From the NCBI RefSeq assembly GCF_011250555.1, contig NZ_JAANMZ010000029.1, positions 1 through 57,753 on the forward strand: a DNA stretch of 57,753 nt, in the 5' to 3' direction. Source of the DNA: Bacillus sp. MM2020_4. Its GTDB lineage: Bacteria > Bacillota > Bacilli > Bacillales > Cytobacillaceae. The notes under the pieces were generated by a model. That model did not search any database. It saw only the letters and a program-made list of their open reading frames with translations, and was not told the origin of the DNA. Shown here piece by piece: positions 33,213 through 40,931 of this stretch; position 1 is the stretch's first letter, and every line of letters begins with the position of its first letter. Made by a program: the position numbers and the translations under genes.

Positions 33213-33786
33213 AATTAAAAAGAAGCTACCTCATTTTTGAAGTAACTCCTTAATTGGGATTAACACCTTAGGGGACCCAACCATGGCATCAGACAATTTG
33301 TTTTCAGATTTTCGTTTCCTTTAGTTTACGTTTCAATCCTATGGAAACTTTGAAAACTCAGCCGATGTGTGTTTGTTCCGTTGAAGGAATTAATTCGCAT
33401 GTTTAATGGAATTCAAATCCCTAAAAGAAACAAATTTTCGGATTGTCACCGTTAAGACTCTTTATTCAACCTATTTGGATTGCAGGCTTCTTGGCAATGG
33501 ATTTTTAATAAGGTTTTCAGTTATGAATACATTGATAAAAAGATTCTTTGATCAAATGTACTAACCTATAAATCCTTAACTTGTTCCTTTGATATGAATT
33601 CCTTGGAATTTCATTAGAATTCAACTATGAAAGGTTTTGGTTTTAGATTTAGACCTTTACAAAATGAATCTTCATCGCTCCACCTTCCAAGTGATGGTTG
33701 GAATAACCTTACAAATACTCGTTCACAAACGGAACGAACACGTATGGTTGAGCCTCCTAAGATGTTAACTTTTGATTATCTTTTAC
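33213..33786 (-). ncRNA. Candidate large structured non-coding RNA (about 570 nt)
   Basis: This gene-free stretch has all parts of a minus-strand RNA gene. The ends, 33744-33769 (5' arm) and 33259-33284 (3' arm), pair over 26 bases with one mismatch; four of the five departures from Watson-Crick are G-U only on the minus strand. Inside, nested helices stack at 33287-33292/33362-33367, 33300-33305/33352-33357 and 33314-33319/33343-33348, and at 33499-33515/33563-33575 with 33528-33536/33551-33560. A hairpin lies at 33719-33737. A 13-bp hairpin (33220-33232/33239-33251) followed by UUUUUAA ends it. No ORF with a ribosome site exists. Large RNA classes such as OLE, ROOL and GOLLD must be compared; none was recognised. 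Confidence 0.7.
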
Positions 33787-33792
33787 ACTTTT

Positions 33793-33801
33793 AGTATATC
33801 A
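33793..33801 (-). promoter_or_regulatory. Extended -10 promoter for the large RNA
   Basis: On the minus strand TG-A-TATACT forms an extended -10 element, with no convincing -35 at 17 or 18 bases. It predicts a start near 33786, about 17 bases before the 5' arm of the long helix. It lies between the end of the membrane-protein gene at 33899 and the RNA. Confidence 0.55.
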
Positions 33802-33898
33802 CGGAATCTTTTAAATTTATCAGAAACTTATGACAAAGTGGTGAACTTTTGGAGAAATTAGGAAAAAACCTTCTTTCTGTAAAAAGATGACTTTCGAT

Positions 33899-34507
33899 TT
33901 AATCAACAATTGGATTTTCGAAATTATCATGTACAGGGAGCTTAAGCATTTTAATTTTCGCTTCGATTCGATATTTATTTTCAGAAAGTTTATCATTAAA
34001 TGGAAGGACGATGTTTCTGCCGTCTGTCATCTCAAACTTATATTGAAAGAATCCTGTAGTCCCCTGGTGGTTTCGATAAATAATTTGTACATTAGACATG
34101 TCATTCCACTTATATTCTTTTTCCGCAAAGCCTGTCAACCCATTATAGTGAATCCCCTTTTCGTCCATATAATAATAATTGGTCATGCTTAACATAAATG
34201 CTGGTAGGCTGACAAGAAGGAAAAGGCCAGTTTTCCATTGCATTTTGCCACCTTCCCACCGCTGTCTAAAAAAAATCAGATATATGGTCATTATAACTGA
34301 GATATAGAGCATCCCCCCCATGAAAGTTATGTAGGCAGAAAACGGTGTTGCAAAGAACCAATAGGATCGCGAAAAATAAATCACACTCTGATAGGATGCA
34401 ACAATGACAAAAGGTGCAAAAAAGCTGCTAATAAATAATATGATCGTATATGCGACTAATTTAACTGAATATTCCTCATCGACCTTTTTTCTTCTTACTA
34501 AAATCAT
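33899..34507 (-). CDS. Hypothetical membrane protein with PH-like C-terminal region
   Basis: A 202-aa protein with three hydrophobic segments (about 15-40, 50-80, 93-113) and a C-terminal soluble part (about 120-202) rich in strands, with EYKWNDMSNVQI and FQYKFEMTDGRNIVLPF, resembling bacterial PH-like domains. The ATG at 34507 has AGGAGGG six bases upstream, better than 34525. No family is recognised. It stands directly upstream of the large RNA on the same strand, so readthrough or a functional partnership is possible but not shown. Confidence 0.6.
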   Translation of the reverse strand: MILVRRKKVDEEYSVKLVAYTIILFISSFFAPFVIVASYQSVIYFSRSYWFFATPFSAYITFMGGMLYISVIMTIYLIFFRQRWEGGKMQWKTGLFLLVSLPAFMLSMTNYYYMDEKGIHYNGLTGFAEKEYKWNDMSNVQIIYRNHQGTTGFFQYKFEMTDGRNIVLPFNDKLSENKYRIEAKIKMLKLPVHDNFENPIVD

Positions 34508-34658
34508 TAATAGCCCTCCTAGCATTTATCACTATTCATTACTATTATTTTATTTGATGATTAGTAATTATAGAAACATTCGGAATAAATTCAATACGAT
34601 AAATAACATTTTTCGAGATAAATGGAAAATGTTTCACTTTAAAAAGGAAGAAAACCAT

Positions 34659-34687
34659 ACATAAGCAAAACTTTAATCCACATACTA
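34659..34687 (+). promoter_or_regulatory. Sigma-G-like promoter of the DUF1657/2Duf operon
   Basis: CATACTA (34681-34687) fits the sigma-F/G -10 pattern CATnnTA exactly, and ACATA (34659-34663) lies 17 bases upstream in the -35 position. It stands 40 bases before the first DUF1657 gene. Expression in the forespore is known for related operons. Confidence 0.55.
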
Positions 34688-34726
34688 TTTTTGTAAATCA
34701 AAATTATAACGAAAGAAGGATCATCC

Positions 34727-34930
34727 ATGACTGTAGGAACACAAGTAAAACAAGCATTAGCCGGGTTAAAAAGTGCACAGGCCAGCTTTGAAACCTTTGC
34801 ACTTGCAACCGATAACCAAAACGCCAAACAACTTTATCAACAGGCAGCCCAGCAAACGCAAACAGTTCTAGACAGCCTTGAACCACGCCTTCAAGAAATC
34901 ATGGCTGAAGAACCTCAGTACAATCAATAA
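34727..34930 (+). CDS. DUF1657 family protein
   Basis: A 67-aa helical protein (TVGTQVKQALAGLKSAQASFETFAL, then YQQAAQQTQTVLDSLEPRLQE, ending EEPQYNQ). DUF1657 genes accompany spoVA2mob-type operons and 2Duf genes of spore formers, where they influence spore inner membrane properties and heat resistance. Start ATG behind AGAAGGATC. It is the first gene of the operon. Confidence 0.85.
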   Translation: MTVGTQVKQALAGLKSAQASFETFALATDNQNAKQLYQQAAQQTQTVLDSLEPRLQEIMAEEPQYNQ

Positions 34931-34938
34931 ATGGGATT

Positions 34939-34970
34939 CGGTTGGCATTCTGCCAGCCCCTTTTTCATTT
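34939..34970 (+). terminator. Weak terminator/attenuator between the DUF1657 genes
   Basis: GGTTGGC and GCCAGCC pair around ATTCT, then CCTTTTTC. It lies nine bases after the first stop codon and may lower expression of the two downstream genes relative to the first. Confidence 0.5.
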
Positions 34971-35001
34971 TTAGAATTAGTTAAGAAAGGAAGTAACCAT
35001 T

Positions 35002-35208
35002 TTGACAATCGCTTCAAATGTCAAACAATGTCTTTCCACTATAAAGGGAATTGAATCCCAACTGTCCTCATTGGCATTAGATTCACTCGATGAGGAAGCA
35101 AAGGCAGTATTTCATGAAACAAGTTTACTCATAGGGGATGTAAAAAAGGATCTGCAATACCGGGTTTTAGAACTTGAACGCCATGAACCACAATATAAAG
35201 GTTCCTAA
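35002..35208 (+). CDS. DUF1657 family protein
   Basis: A 68-aa paralogue of the preceding gene (TIASNVKQCLSTIKGIESQL, ending ERHEPQYKGS). TTG start preceded by AAAGGAAG. The shared ending EPQY and the same helix pattern mark both as one family. It is 20 bases ahead of the DUF421 gene. Confidence 0.83.
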   Translation: MTIASNVKQCLSTIKGIESQLSSLALDSLDEEAKAVFHETSLLIGDVKKDLQYRVLELERHEPQYKGS

Positions 35209-35228
35209 TATTTCGAGGTGAGAAGCAT

Positions 35229-36089
35229 ATGCCAGGTTGGATATTTATCATATTTCGCTCGATCATTTTCCTGCTGCTCTTATTTATTACTACAAAAATT
35301 CTTGGAAAAAAACAAATTTCTGAGCTCTCCTTTTTTGAGTATGTTGCAGGTATTACGATTGGAAGTATTGCCGGCGAGGTAGTTACTGGTCTTGAGGCAA
35401 ACGTATATCACGGGATATTAGCAATAGCCGTATTTGGCTTTTCTACTTTTTTATCTAATTATTTATCGATAAAGAGTAAAAAGTTCAGTGATTTCGTGGA
35501 GGGTAAAGGGACTGTTGTCATCCAAGATGGGAAAATCTTAGAAAATAATTTAAAAAAGGAAAAGTATACAATTGACGAATTATCAGCCCTACTCCGTCAA
35601 AAGAATATCTTTAAAGTTGCAGACGTTGAATTTGCTGTATTGGAACCACGCGGCAATTTAAGTGCATTATTGAAAAAAGAAAACCAACCATTAACACCCA
35701 AAGATTTGCAAATGAAAATGCCCAACGAAAAAGAGCCGCAAACAATTATTATGGATGGGAATATCGTAGACGAAGCACTTAGATGTGCGGGAAAGGGCAG
35801 AGGTTGGCTTTACACCGAGTTAGAGAAACTTGGAGTGACCCTTGATAATGTATTTCTCGGTCAAGTGGATTCTTATGGAGATATTACTGTTGACCTTTAT
35901 GATGATAAAATTAAAGTACCTGCCCCCGCTGTCCGTCCATTATTACTGGCAACCTTAAAAAAAACACAGGCAGACTTAGAAATATTTTCTCTTGAAACAG
36001 ATTGTCAAAAATCAAAAGCTATGTATAAGAAAAATGCGGCGATCTTGCAGGAAACGATTGATAAATTATCTCCCTATCTATATGGCTGA
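35229..36089 (+). CDS. 2Duf-like spore membrane protein (DUF421 + DUF1657)
   Basis: A 286-aa protein: two or three N-terminal membrane segments (about 1-80), a YetF-type DUF421 domain (ILGKKQISELSFFEYVAGITIGS, GKILENNLKKEKYTIDELSALLRQK, DVEFAVLEPRG) and a C-terminal DUF1657 unit (about 236-286, PLLLATLKKTQADLEIFSLETD). This two-domain arrangement is that of 2Duf, reported to raise heat and chemical resistance of spores when carried with spoVA2mob. Here no spoVAC/AD/AEb genes are present. Start ATG behind GAGGTGAG. Confidence 0.85.
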   Translation: MPGWIFIIFRSIIFLLLLFITTKILGKKQISELSFFEYVAGITIGSIAGEVVTGLEANVYHGILAIAVFGFSTFLSNYLSIKSKKFSDFVEGKGTVVIQDGKILENNLKKEKYTIDELSALLRQKNIFKVADVEFAVLEPRGNLSALLKKENQPLTPKDLQMKMPNEKEPQTIIMDGNIVDEALRCAGKGRGWLYTELEKLGVTLDNVFLGQVDSYGDITVDLYDDKIKVPAPAVRPLLLATLKKTQADLEIFSLETDCQKSKAMYKKNAAILQETIDKLSPYLYG

Positions 36090-36100
36090 AATAGACATGA

Positions 36101-36132
36101 AAAAATCCTTATCAATCCAATTGATAAGGATT
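36101..36132. terminator. Bidirectional intrinsic terminator
   Basis: AATCCTTATCAA and TTGATAAGGATT form a perfect 12-bp stem around TCCAA, preceded by five As. It separates the convergent 2Duf-like and efflux genes. Confidence 0.8.
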
Positions 36133-36138
36133 CATTGT

Positions 36139-37119
36139 TCACAGCCCCTTCGATGTACTCACTTCTTGTATTTTTTGCTTCGCTACTTTGTTCGAATAAT
36201 AGCTGTGCAGGACCATTCCAGCCATGACCAATGCCATGCCAGCCCAAGATAGGGCTGAAGGCATTAATGATGTCAAGAGGAGTAATTCTCCGATTACTGC
36301 GAATAACACTTCCATCGATTGGGTTGCCTCCACAGCAGCAAGCTTTTGCATATCCCCTCTTACAAGATCTGTCGCATGAAAGAAGAGAATGGTTGCAATG
36401 ACCCCTGAAGATATGGCAACCAGTGCAGATTGGCCGATTTGTCCTAAACTAGGAGGGCCTTCATACAGAAGCCCATAAATGGATAAAATGATCCAGAAGG
36501 GCATGCTCGCCAGTGTCATTCCTAATACGCGTTGAAAAACGTCCAGGCGCCCACCACATACATCCATCATTTTACGATTACCTAATGGATAAGCAAACGA
36601 GGCTACAACAACCGGTAATACTCCTAAGGATAAGGCAATTACCGACAAATGATTAGCTTGTTCTACCTGCATCAAAATAATACCAAGTAAAATGATCAAA
36701 GACATCCCTAATCCCCTAAAGGGAATTTTCCCCCTTATTCGGCTTGGGCCGTTATCTGTCATCACCGTTTCATAGAAAAACGGCGCAAGCAGTGAACCGG
36801 AGATTATGGTAATCTGCCATGTGGCAGCAATCAACCAGCCAGGGGCATATGCTGCCGAAAAGCAAATCGGCGCATAAAATAATCCGAAGCCAATCGAACT
36901 CCACACTAACCAGGCACCTGGCTGCTGTTTCATTTCCTGGAGCAAAGGTTTTAAATTCTTCCTCACGATCACGATTATGAATAAAAAGGGAACCATAAAG
37001 AAATACCTTAATGAGGCACTCCAAATCCAACTTCCCCCCGCAAGCTCCATTGATCGATTTAAGATAAAGGTAAAGGCAAAAAAGAAGGCAGCAAAGATGC
37101 CTGTTATAATGGGCCGCAT
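36139..37119 (-). CDS. Multidrug resistance efflux transporter family (EmrE/DMT)
   Basis: A 326-aa integral membrane protein with ten hydrophobic helices, the layout of the drug/metabolite transporter superfamily in its duplicated form. It has an N-terminal AAFFFAFTFILNRSMEL and a C-terminal EATQSMEVLFAVIGELLLL typical of the group annotated as multidrug resistance efflux transporters. The substrate is unknown. The ATG at 37119 is chosen because AAGGAGAG lies eight bases upstream; the longer frame to 37278 would overlap the next gene and a terminator. Confidence 0.82.
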   Translation of the reverse strand: MRPIITGIFAAFFFAFTFILNRSMELAGGSWIWSASLRYFFMVPFLFIIVIVRKNLKPLLQEMKQQPGAWLVWSSIGFGLFYAPICFSAAYAPGWLIAATWQITIISGSLLAPFFYETVMTDNGPSRIRGKIPFRGLGMSLIILLGIILMQVEQANHLSVIALSLGVLPVVVASFAYPLGNRKMMDVCGGRLDVFQRVLGMTLASMPFWIILSIYGLLYEGPPSLGQIGQSALVAISSGVIATILFFHATDLVRGDMQKLAAVEATQSMEVLFAVIGELLLLTSLMPSALSWAGMALVMAGMVLHSYYSNKVAKQKIQEVSTSKGL

Positions 37120-37163
37120 GGTTTCTACTCTCCTTTTTAATATGGATATAGTGTTATTTTCCA

Positions 37164-37194
37164 TAAAAAAAAGGAAACCTTCAAGTGGTTTCCC
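37164..37194 (-). terminator. Intrinsic terminator after the MFS gene
   Basis: GGAAACC and GGTTTCC pair around TTCAAGT, and the minus strand runs into eight Us, 15 bases past the MFS stop codon. Confidence 0.8.
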
Positions 37195-37208
37195 AAAATT
37201 CACAATGA

Positions 37209-38438
37209 TTAGTCTATCTTTTCTCCTACATGTAGGAATAGATATTTTCTTCCCATCAGTGCAACCGTAAAAGAACAAAGGAAAAGCCCTGTCGCCACCA
37301 AAAAAGTAATCCTTACACCAAAGGTCTCAGTGATCCAGCCCATCACAAGCGACGAAATTCCAAAGGCAGCGAATATTAATGTCCCTCTTGCAGAATAGAC
37401 TTTAGCTAAAAGTTGTTCTTTTGCACTTCTTTGGATAATCGTTGTCTCCGCCACGTCACGAGCCATCTGCGGCATGCCAAATATAAAGGAAACAAGTAAA
37501 GCAAACCATGGAATTGAGGTGGTCCCGAATAAAAACGTAATAGAAATTAAGCAGAATGTAGACCATAGAATCGTTTTTCCTAAATTCTTTTCAATGAGAA
37601 CAGAAAAGCGGTAAATCAAAAGCCCGCCGAATAACATTCCCGCAAAGAAGGAGCCATTAATAAACCCCCACCAGCCCTCCCCTTTATTTAGCGCTTCAGC
37701 TACAAAGACAAACAATATGGCAGCAATCCAAACTCCATTAGCAAACGTTTCAAGGATATTCATGAAACTGATTGTCCGCAACTGCTTTGAATGCCAAATA
37801 ATCCGCCAACCCTCTTTTAACGATTCCATTCGCGTTTGTTCTTCAATTGTCTGATGATTCGCAACATGTTTGATTAACCACATACATACTGTCGCTAGTA
37901 GGTATAAGCTAAAGGTTAACCATAGAATTTTCCCAGCCCCCATTGCGACTAATAGGATGCTGCCAAAAGGCCAGGCAATCAGTTGAACGATTTGATCGGA
38001 AATGGACAATATACTATTGATTTGGACCAATTTACTCTCTTCAACCATACTTGGAACAAGTGCGTTTCGAGCTGGAGAAGCCCAACCGTCTAAAAAAGAA
38101 ATAAAACAGATGAGCACATAAATCCAAAATAGCCCGTCACTTTCAAAATGAAGAGCAAATAAGCACAAAACAAACAGCAACAACGTCTTACCACTTTGCG
38201 AATAAACTAAAATCGACTTAAGTTTATATTTATTGATGACCAACGGAGCCAATATTCCGCTAATTAAAGCCGAAATGGTAGTAAAAAAAGGAACAAGTGA
38301 CATATACGTTACGGATCCGGTGGCATCAAAGATCAACTTGATTAAACAGACCACATATAAAATATCACCAAGATTAGCAAACATTTGCCCAAACCAAAGA
38401 AACCGGAAAGAAGCTCGTTTTCCGAAAAAAATGGACAT
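37209..38438 (-). CDS. Major facilitator superfamily transporter
   Basis: A 409-aa membrane protein with twelve predicted helices. It starts FRFLWFGQMFANLGDILYVVCL, the usual MFS entry helix, and has FLDGWASPARNALVPSMV, which corresponds to the conserved loop 4-5 region of the MFS-3/enterobactin-exporter-like group. Probably a drug or small-molecule exporter; no specific substrate is visible. Start ATG behind GAGGGTG. Confidence 0.85.
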   Translation of the reverse strand: MSIFFGKRASFRFLWFGQMFANLGDILYVVCLIKLIFDATGSVTYMSLVPFFTTISALISGILAPLVINKYKLKSILVYSQSGKTLLLFVLCLFALHFESDGLFWIYVLICFISFLDGWASPARNALVPSMVEESKLVQINSILSISDQIVQLIAWPFGSILLVAMGAGKILWLTFSLYLLATVCMWLIKHVANHQTIEEQTRMESLKEGWRIIWHSKQLRTISFMNILETFANGVWIAAILFVFVAEALNKGEGWWGFINGSFFAGMLFGGLLIYRFSVLIEKNLGKTILWSTFCLISITFLFGTTSIPWFALLVSFIFGMPQMARDVAETTIIQRSAKEQLLAKVYSARGTLIFAAFGISSLVMGWITETFGVRITFLVATGLFLCSFTVALMGRKYLFLHVGEKID

Positions 38439-38704
38439 CGTACACCCTCACTTTTTATTTATTTTTTTTATTAAAAAGTAAGGTTTATTTACATTGGACA
38501 TCCTCCATTACAACCCCGTTTCATTTCTATTTAGTATAGCAGATTTAGTGAATTTTTTGTTAATTCCCTCCAGAAATTCATGTAATCTTTATCTATGTAT
38601 AACATAGGGTATTTCAGTTATGTTACTAACCAAATTTCTGATGTTTATCCAAACAATATTGTGTGAAAGATTTTTGAAAAATATATAAACAATGAATAAA
38701 CGAT

Positions 38705-38742
38705 CCCCAAGCTTGATATATTCTATCAGGCTTGGGGTTTTT
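38705..38742. terminator. Intrinsic hairpin after the nitroreductase
   Basis: CCCCAAGCTTGATA and TATCAGGCTTGGGG pair with one G-U/A-C pair. The T run lies on the plus-strand side; on the minus strand the following bases are less U-rich. It sits directly behind the nitroreductase stop, in an otherwise gene-free 300-base interval (38439-38744). Confidence 0.55.
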
Positions 38743-38744
38743 GC

Positions 38745-39377
38745 TTATCTGTACTCGATTAATACATCTTCTAATGGTAAGCGTGTTGTCTTAAATGCAG
38801 GTGCAGCGGCTTTGCCTAAGGAAATCAGAACAATGGGAAAATACCGATCTTCGACGGCAAATTTCTCCTTGAATTGCGCTTTATCAAAGCCACCCATAGG
38901 AACTGTATCGTAGCCTCTGTCTTTTGCAATGAGCATGATCTGCATAGAAATCAGTCCTGCATCAAATGCAGCAATATTTTTCCGGGCTTCTTCCGGTGCA
39001 AACGGGTACGTTTTATTTGTGCTTTCGATTAATCGCGTCATATTTGCTTCATCCATAAACCCTGCTTCATAAGCACCTCTGTATACTTTTTCCACACTCT
39101 TATACATCTCTTTATCACCTAGCACGGCAATAACGGCTGATGCCGTTTCAACCTGTTCTTGGTTGTTAGCAATGGCCCGTAGCTCTTTCTTGGCTTCCTG
39201 ATCCTGAATCACAATAAATCTCCATGGCTGAAGATTACTCGAGGATGGTGCAAGTGTTGCTTCCTTAAGAATATTTTTAATTTCCTCTTGTGAGATTATA
39301 TATGATGAATCGTATTTTCTAACGGAGTGGCGTTCATTGATTAGTTCAGATAAACTCTTTGACATTACTGTTTGCAT
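38745..39377 (-). CDS. Nitroreductase family protein (YodC-like)
   Basis: A 210-aa FMN-dependent nitroreductase. It has SVRKYD near the start, the FMN-binding TLAPSSSNLQPWRF block, and MQLMIAAKAKGYDT-like MQIMLIAKDRGYDTVPMGGFDK; it ends with GKAAAPAFKTTRLPLEDV, close to B. subtilis YodC. It reduces nitro or quinone compounds with NAD(P)H. The ATG at 39377 (11 bases after AGGAGG) or TTG 39386 is the start. It is divergent from an HxlR regulator, as yodC is regulated by YodB in B. subtilis. Confidence 0.87.
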   Translation of the reverse strand: MQTVMSKSLSELINERHSVRKYDSSYIISQEEIKNILKEATLAPSSSNLQPWRFIVIQDQEAKKELRAIANNQEQVETASAVIAVLGDKEMYKSVEKVYRGAYEAGFMDEANMTRLIESTNKTYPFAPEEARKNIAAFDAGLISMQIMLIAKDRGYDTVPMGGFDKAQFKEKFAVEDRYFPIVLISLGKAAAPAFKTTRLPLEDVLIEYR

Positions 39378-39400
39378 GGTGGACAAATCCTCCTAGTGTA

Positions 39401-39447
39401 ATTTAACTTACTATTAGTAAGTTAAATTACATCTTACTATTAGTAAG
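39401..39447. promoter_or_regulatory. Double palindromic operator (YodB-box-like)
   Basis: Two perfect inverted repeats lie in the divergent intergenic region: a 27-base palindrome centred at 39414 and a 15-base palindrome CTTACTATTAGTAAG at 39433-39447. Both share the core TTACTATTAGTAA, near the published YodB/CatR site (TTACTATTTGTAAGTA). They lie over the nitroreductase promoter region and upstream of the regulator start. Confidence 0.8.
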
Positions 39448-39502
39448 TACCTACCGTCAAGTAAAACAATTATGGTATGATAAAAGTAAAAATGAGGTAT
39501 GA

Positions 39503-39862
39503 ATGATGGGTGAACATAAACAACAAACTGAAGTTAATTGCACAGAAAAAGAAATACAGCATACATGTACGAATTTCCACAAGGCGATAGAATTTATCGG
39601 CAAACGCTGGATGGGTGCTGTTATTTATGCTTTATTGGCAGGGCCAAAACGATACCATGAAATTATTTCCTCTATACCAGGAATTTCTGATCGACTTTTA
39701 ACCGAACGGCTGCGTGACCTCGAAAATGAAGGATTGATTATCAAAAATGTCATTACTACATCCCCCAAAAAAGTGGAATATGAGTTAACACCAATTGGAA
39801 AAGAACTTGAGGAAGTTATTACGATCCTGATAAAATGGGTGAAAAAACGCGAGGATACTTAG
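39503..39862 (+). CDS. HxlR-family transcriptional regulator
   Basis: A 119-aa winged helix regulator: FIGKRWMGAVIYALLAGPKRYHEI, GISDRLLTERLRDLENEGLI and YELTPIGKEL are the HxlR/DUF24 signature. Two Cys occur near the N-terminus (Cys13 and Cys22); Cys22, in HTCTNFHKAIEFIGKRW, is placed like the redox-active Cys6 of YodB, which senses diamide and quinones. It probably represses the divergent nitroreductase. Start at 39503 or the adjacent ATG 39506. Confidence 0.88.
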   Translation: MMGEHKQQTEVNCTEKEIQHTCTNFHKAIEFIGKRWMGAVIYALLAGPKRYHEIISSIPGISDRLLTERLRDLENEGLIIKNVITTSPKKVEYELTPIGKELEEVITILIKWVKKREDT

Positions 39863-39905
39863 GGAGAAAAAGTTAATAGTTTTAAAATAATTGTTCGCAT
39901 TTCAA

Positions 39906-39967
39906 CGGGTTCTACTTCGATGTATTCCCCTAGAATCCACCGGAACATCGAAGTAGTCGGGTTCTAC
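39906..39967. repeat. Perfect 12-bp inverted repeat bounded by 10-bp direct repeats
   Basis: CTACTTCGATGT (39912-39923) and ACATCGAAGTAG (39945-39956) are perfectly complementary with a 21-base loop. CGGGTTCTAC occurs directly repeated at 39906-39915 and 39958-39967, one copy on each side. There is no U run, so it is not a standard terminator. It lies between convergent HxlR and YitT genes. Confidence 0.6.
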
Positions 39968-40002
39968 CATTTTTATAGCGAAATCTCTGCATAGAGTCTT
40001 AA

Positions 40003-40827
40003 TTAAGAAGGACTCGGCCTGTGGAACAGCCCCATTACCTCAATAGTCTCTGTAATGTTTACAAAAGCCGCGGGATCCACTTCCGTAATTAGGTTTTTCA
40101 CTTCATTTAATTCGTACCTTGAGATAACGGTAATTAGCACATTCCGTTGGTTATTGGAATAACCGCCGACACCGTCCATGATGGTCAACCCTCTATATAA
40201 GTTTGTCAGCAAATGTTCTCTCATTTCTTGACCTTTTTCCGTAATAATCATTAAGGTTAATTTTGCATGGTCGGTATAAATGGCATCCACCACTTTACCA
40301 GTCACATATATAGATACTAATGTATTAAGCGCCGAATCCCAATTAAATAAAAACCCGCTAATCACAATGACAACGGCGTTCATTCCCGAAAGCAAGGTGC
40401 CAATAGGAAAATCTCTTTTCCGTGATACTATCATCCCGATGATGTCGAACCCCCCTGTTGAACCAGAGGAACGAAACACGATTCCTACCCCAATCCCTGT
40501 TAAAGCACCGCCAAAAATGGACGATAAGATTGTGTCTTTTGCAATTTCATGCACAGGAACCAAATATAGTCCTACCGAGATAATAAACACGGAAAAGATT
40601 GAATTCATGATAAACTTTTTCCCAAGCATTTTGTACCCAATAATTAATAATGGAAAATTTAATAGGAAATTTGCCAAACCTGTATTGATGGGAGAAATCA
40701 TGCCAATCATCATTGAAATCCCGCTAAGCCCGCTGCTTAACACCTGATGCGGAATTAAGAAAAGATTGAATCCAAATACGACGATGAGCGACCCTAGTAT
40801 TAAACCAAGAAACTGCAATTTTTTCAT
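40003..40827 (-). CDS. YitT family membrane protein with DUF2179 domain
   Basis: A 274-aa YitT paralogue, the one most similar in the window to that at 485: NLFLIPHQVLSSGLSG, LGKKFIMNSIFSV, FRSSGSTGGFDIIGM and the DUF2179 domain with GLTIMDGVGGYSNNQRNV and VMGLFHR. It has about five membrane helices and a soluble C-terminus (about 190-274). AGGAG abuts the ATG directly, a poor spacing, but there is no better start. The function is not established. Confidence 0.87.
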   Translation of the reverse strand: MKKLQFLGLILGSLIVVFGFNLFLIPHQVLSSGLSGISMMIGMISPINTGLANFLLNFPLLIIGYKMLGKKFIMNSIFSVFIISVGLYLVPVHEIAKDTILSSIFGGALTGIGVGIVFRSSGSTGGFDIIGMIVSRKRDFPIGTLLSGMNAVVIVISGFLFNWDSALNTLVSIYVTGKVVDAIYTDHAKLTLMIITEKGQEMREHLLTNLYRGLTIMDGVGGYSNNQRNVLITVISRYELNEVKNLITEVDPAAFVNITETIEVMGLFHRPSPS

Positions 40828-40931
40828 CTCCTGCCTGCCACTTGTCTTTTATAAAATAATACCGATTCTCCGGAGCGATGTAAATTTAATAGTTTTTTAC
40901 AATAACATTCAATTATCTGTAAATTTTACCA

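Noticed and set aside
33259..33769. The 26-bp paired ends as terminal inverted repeats of a small transposable element
   Set aside because: Most mismatches preserve pairing on only one strand as G-U, and promoter and terminator fit the same strand, which favours an RNA. No target duplication was seen. Copy number in the genome would decide.
33213..33786. OLE RNA, RNase P RNA, tmRNA or group II intron as identity of the large structured region
   Set aside because: The tmRNA and RNase P signatures I know are absent, there is no intron ORF or domain V, and the usual OLE neighbours (isoprenoid/recN genes and OapA) are missing. OLE cannot be excluded without a covariance-model search, so it is left as a test rather than a call.
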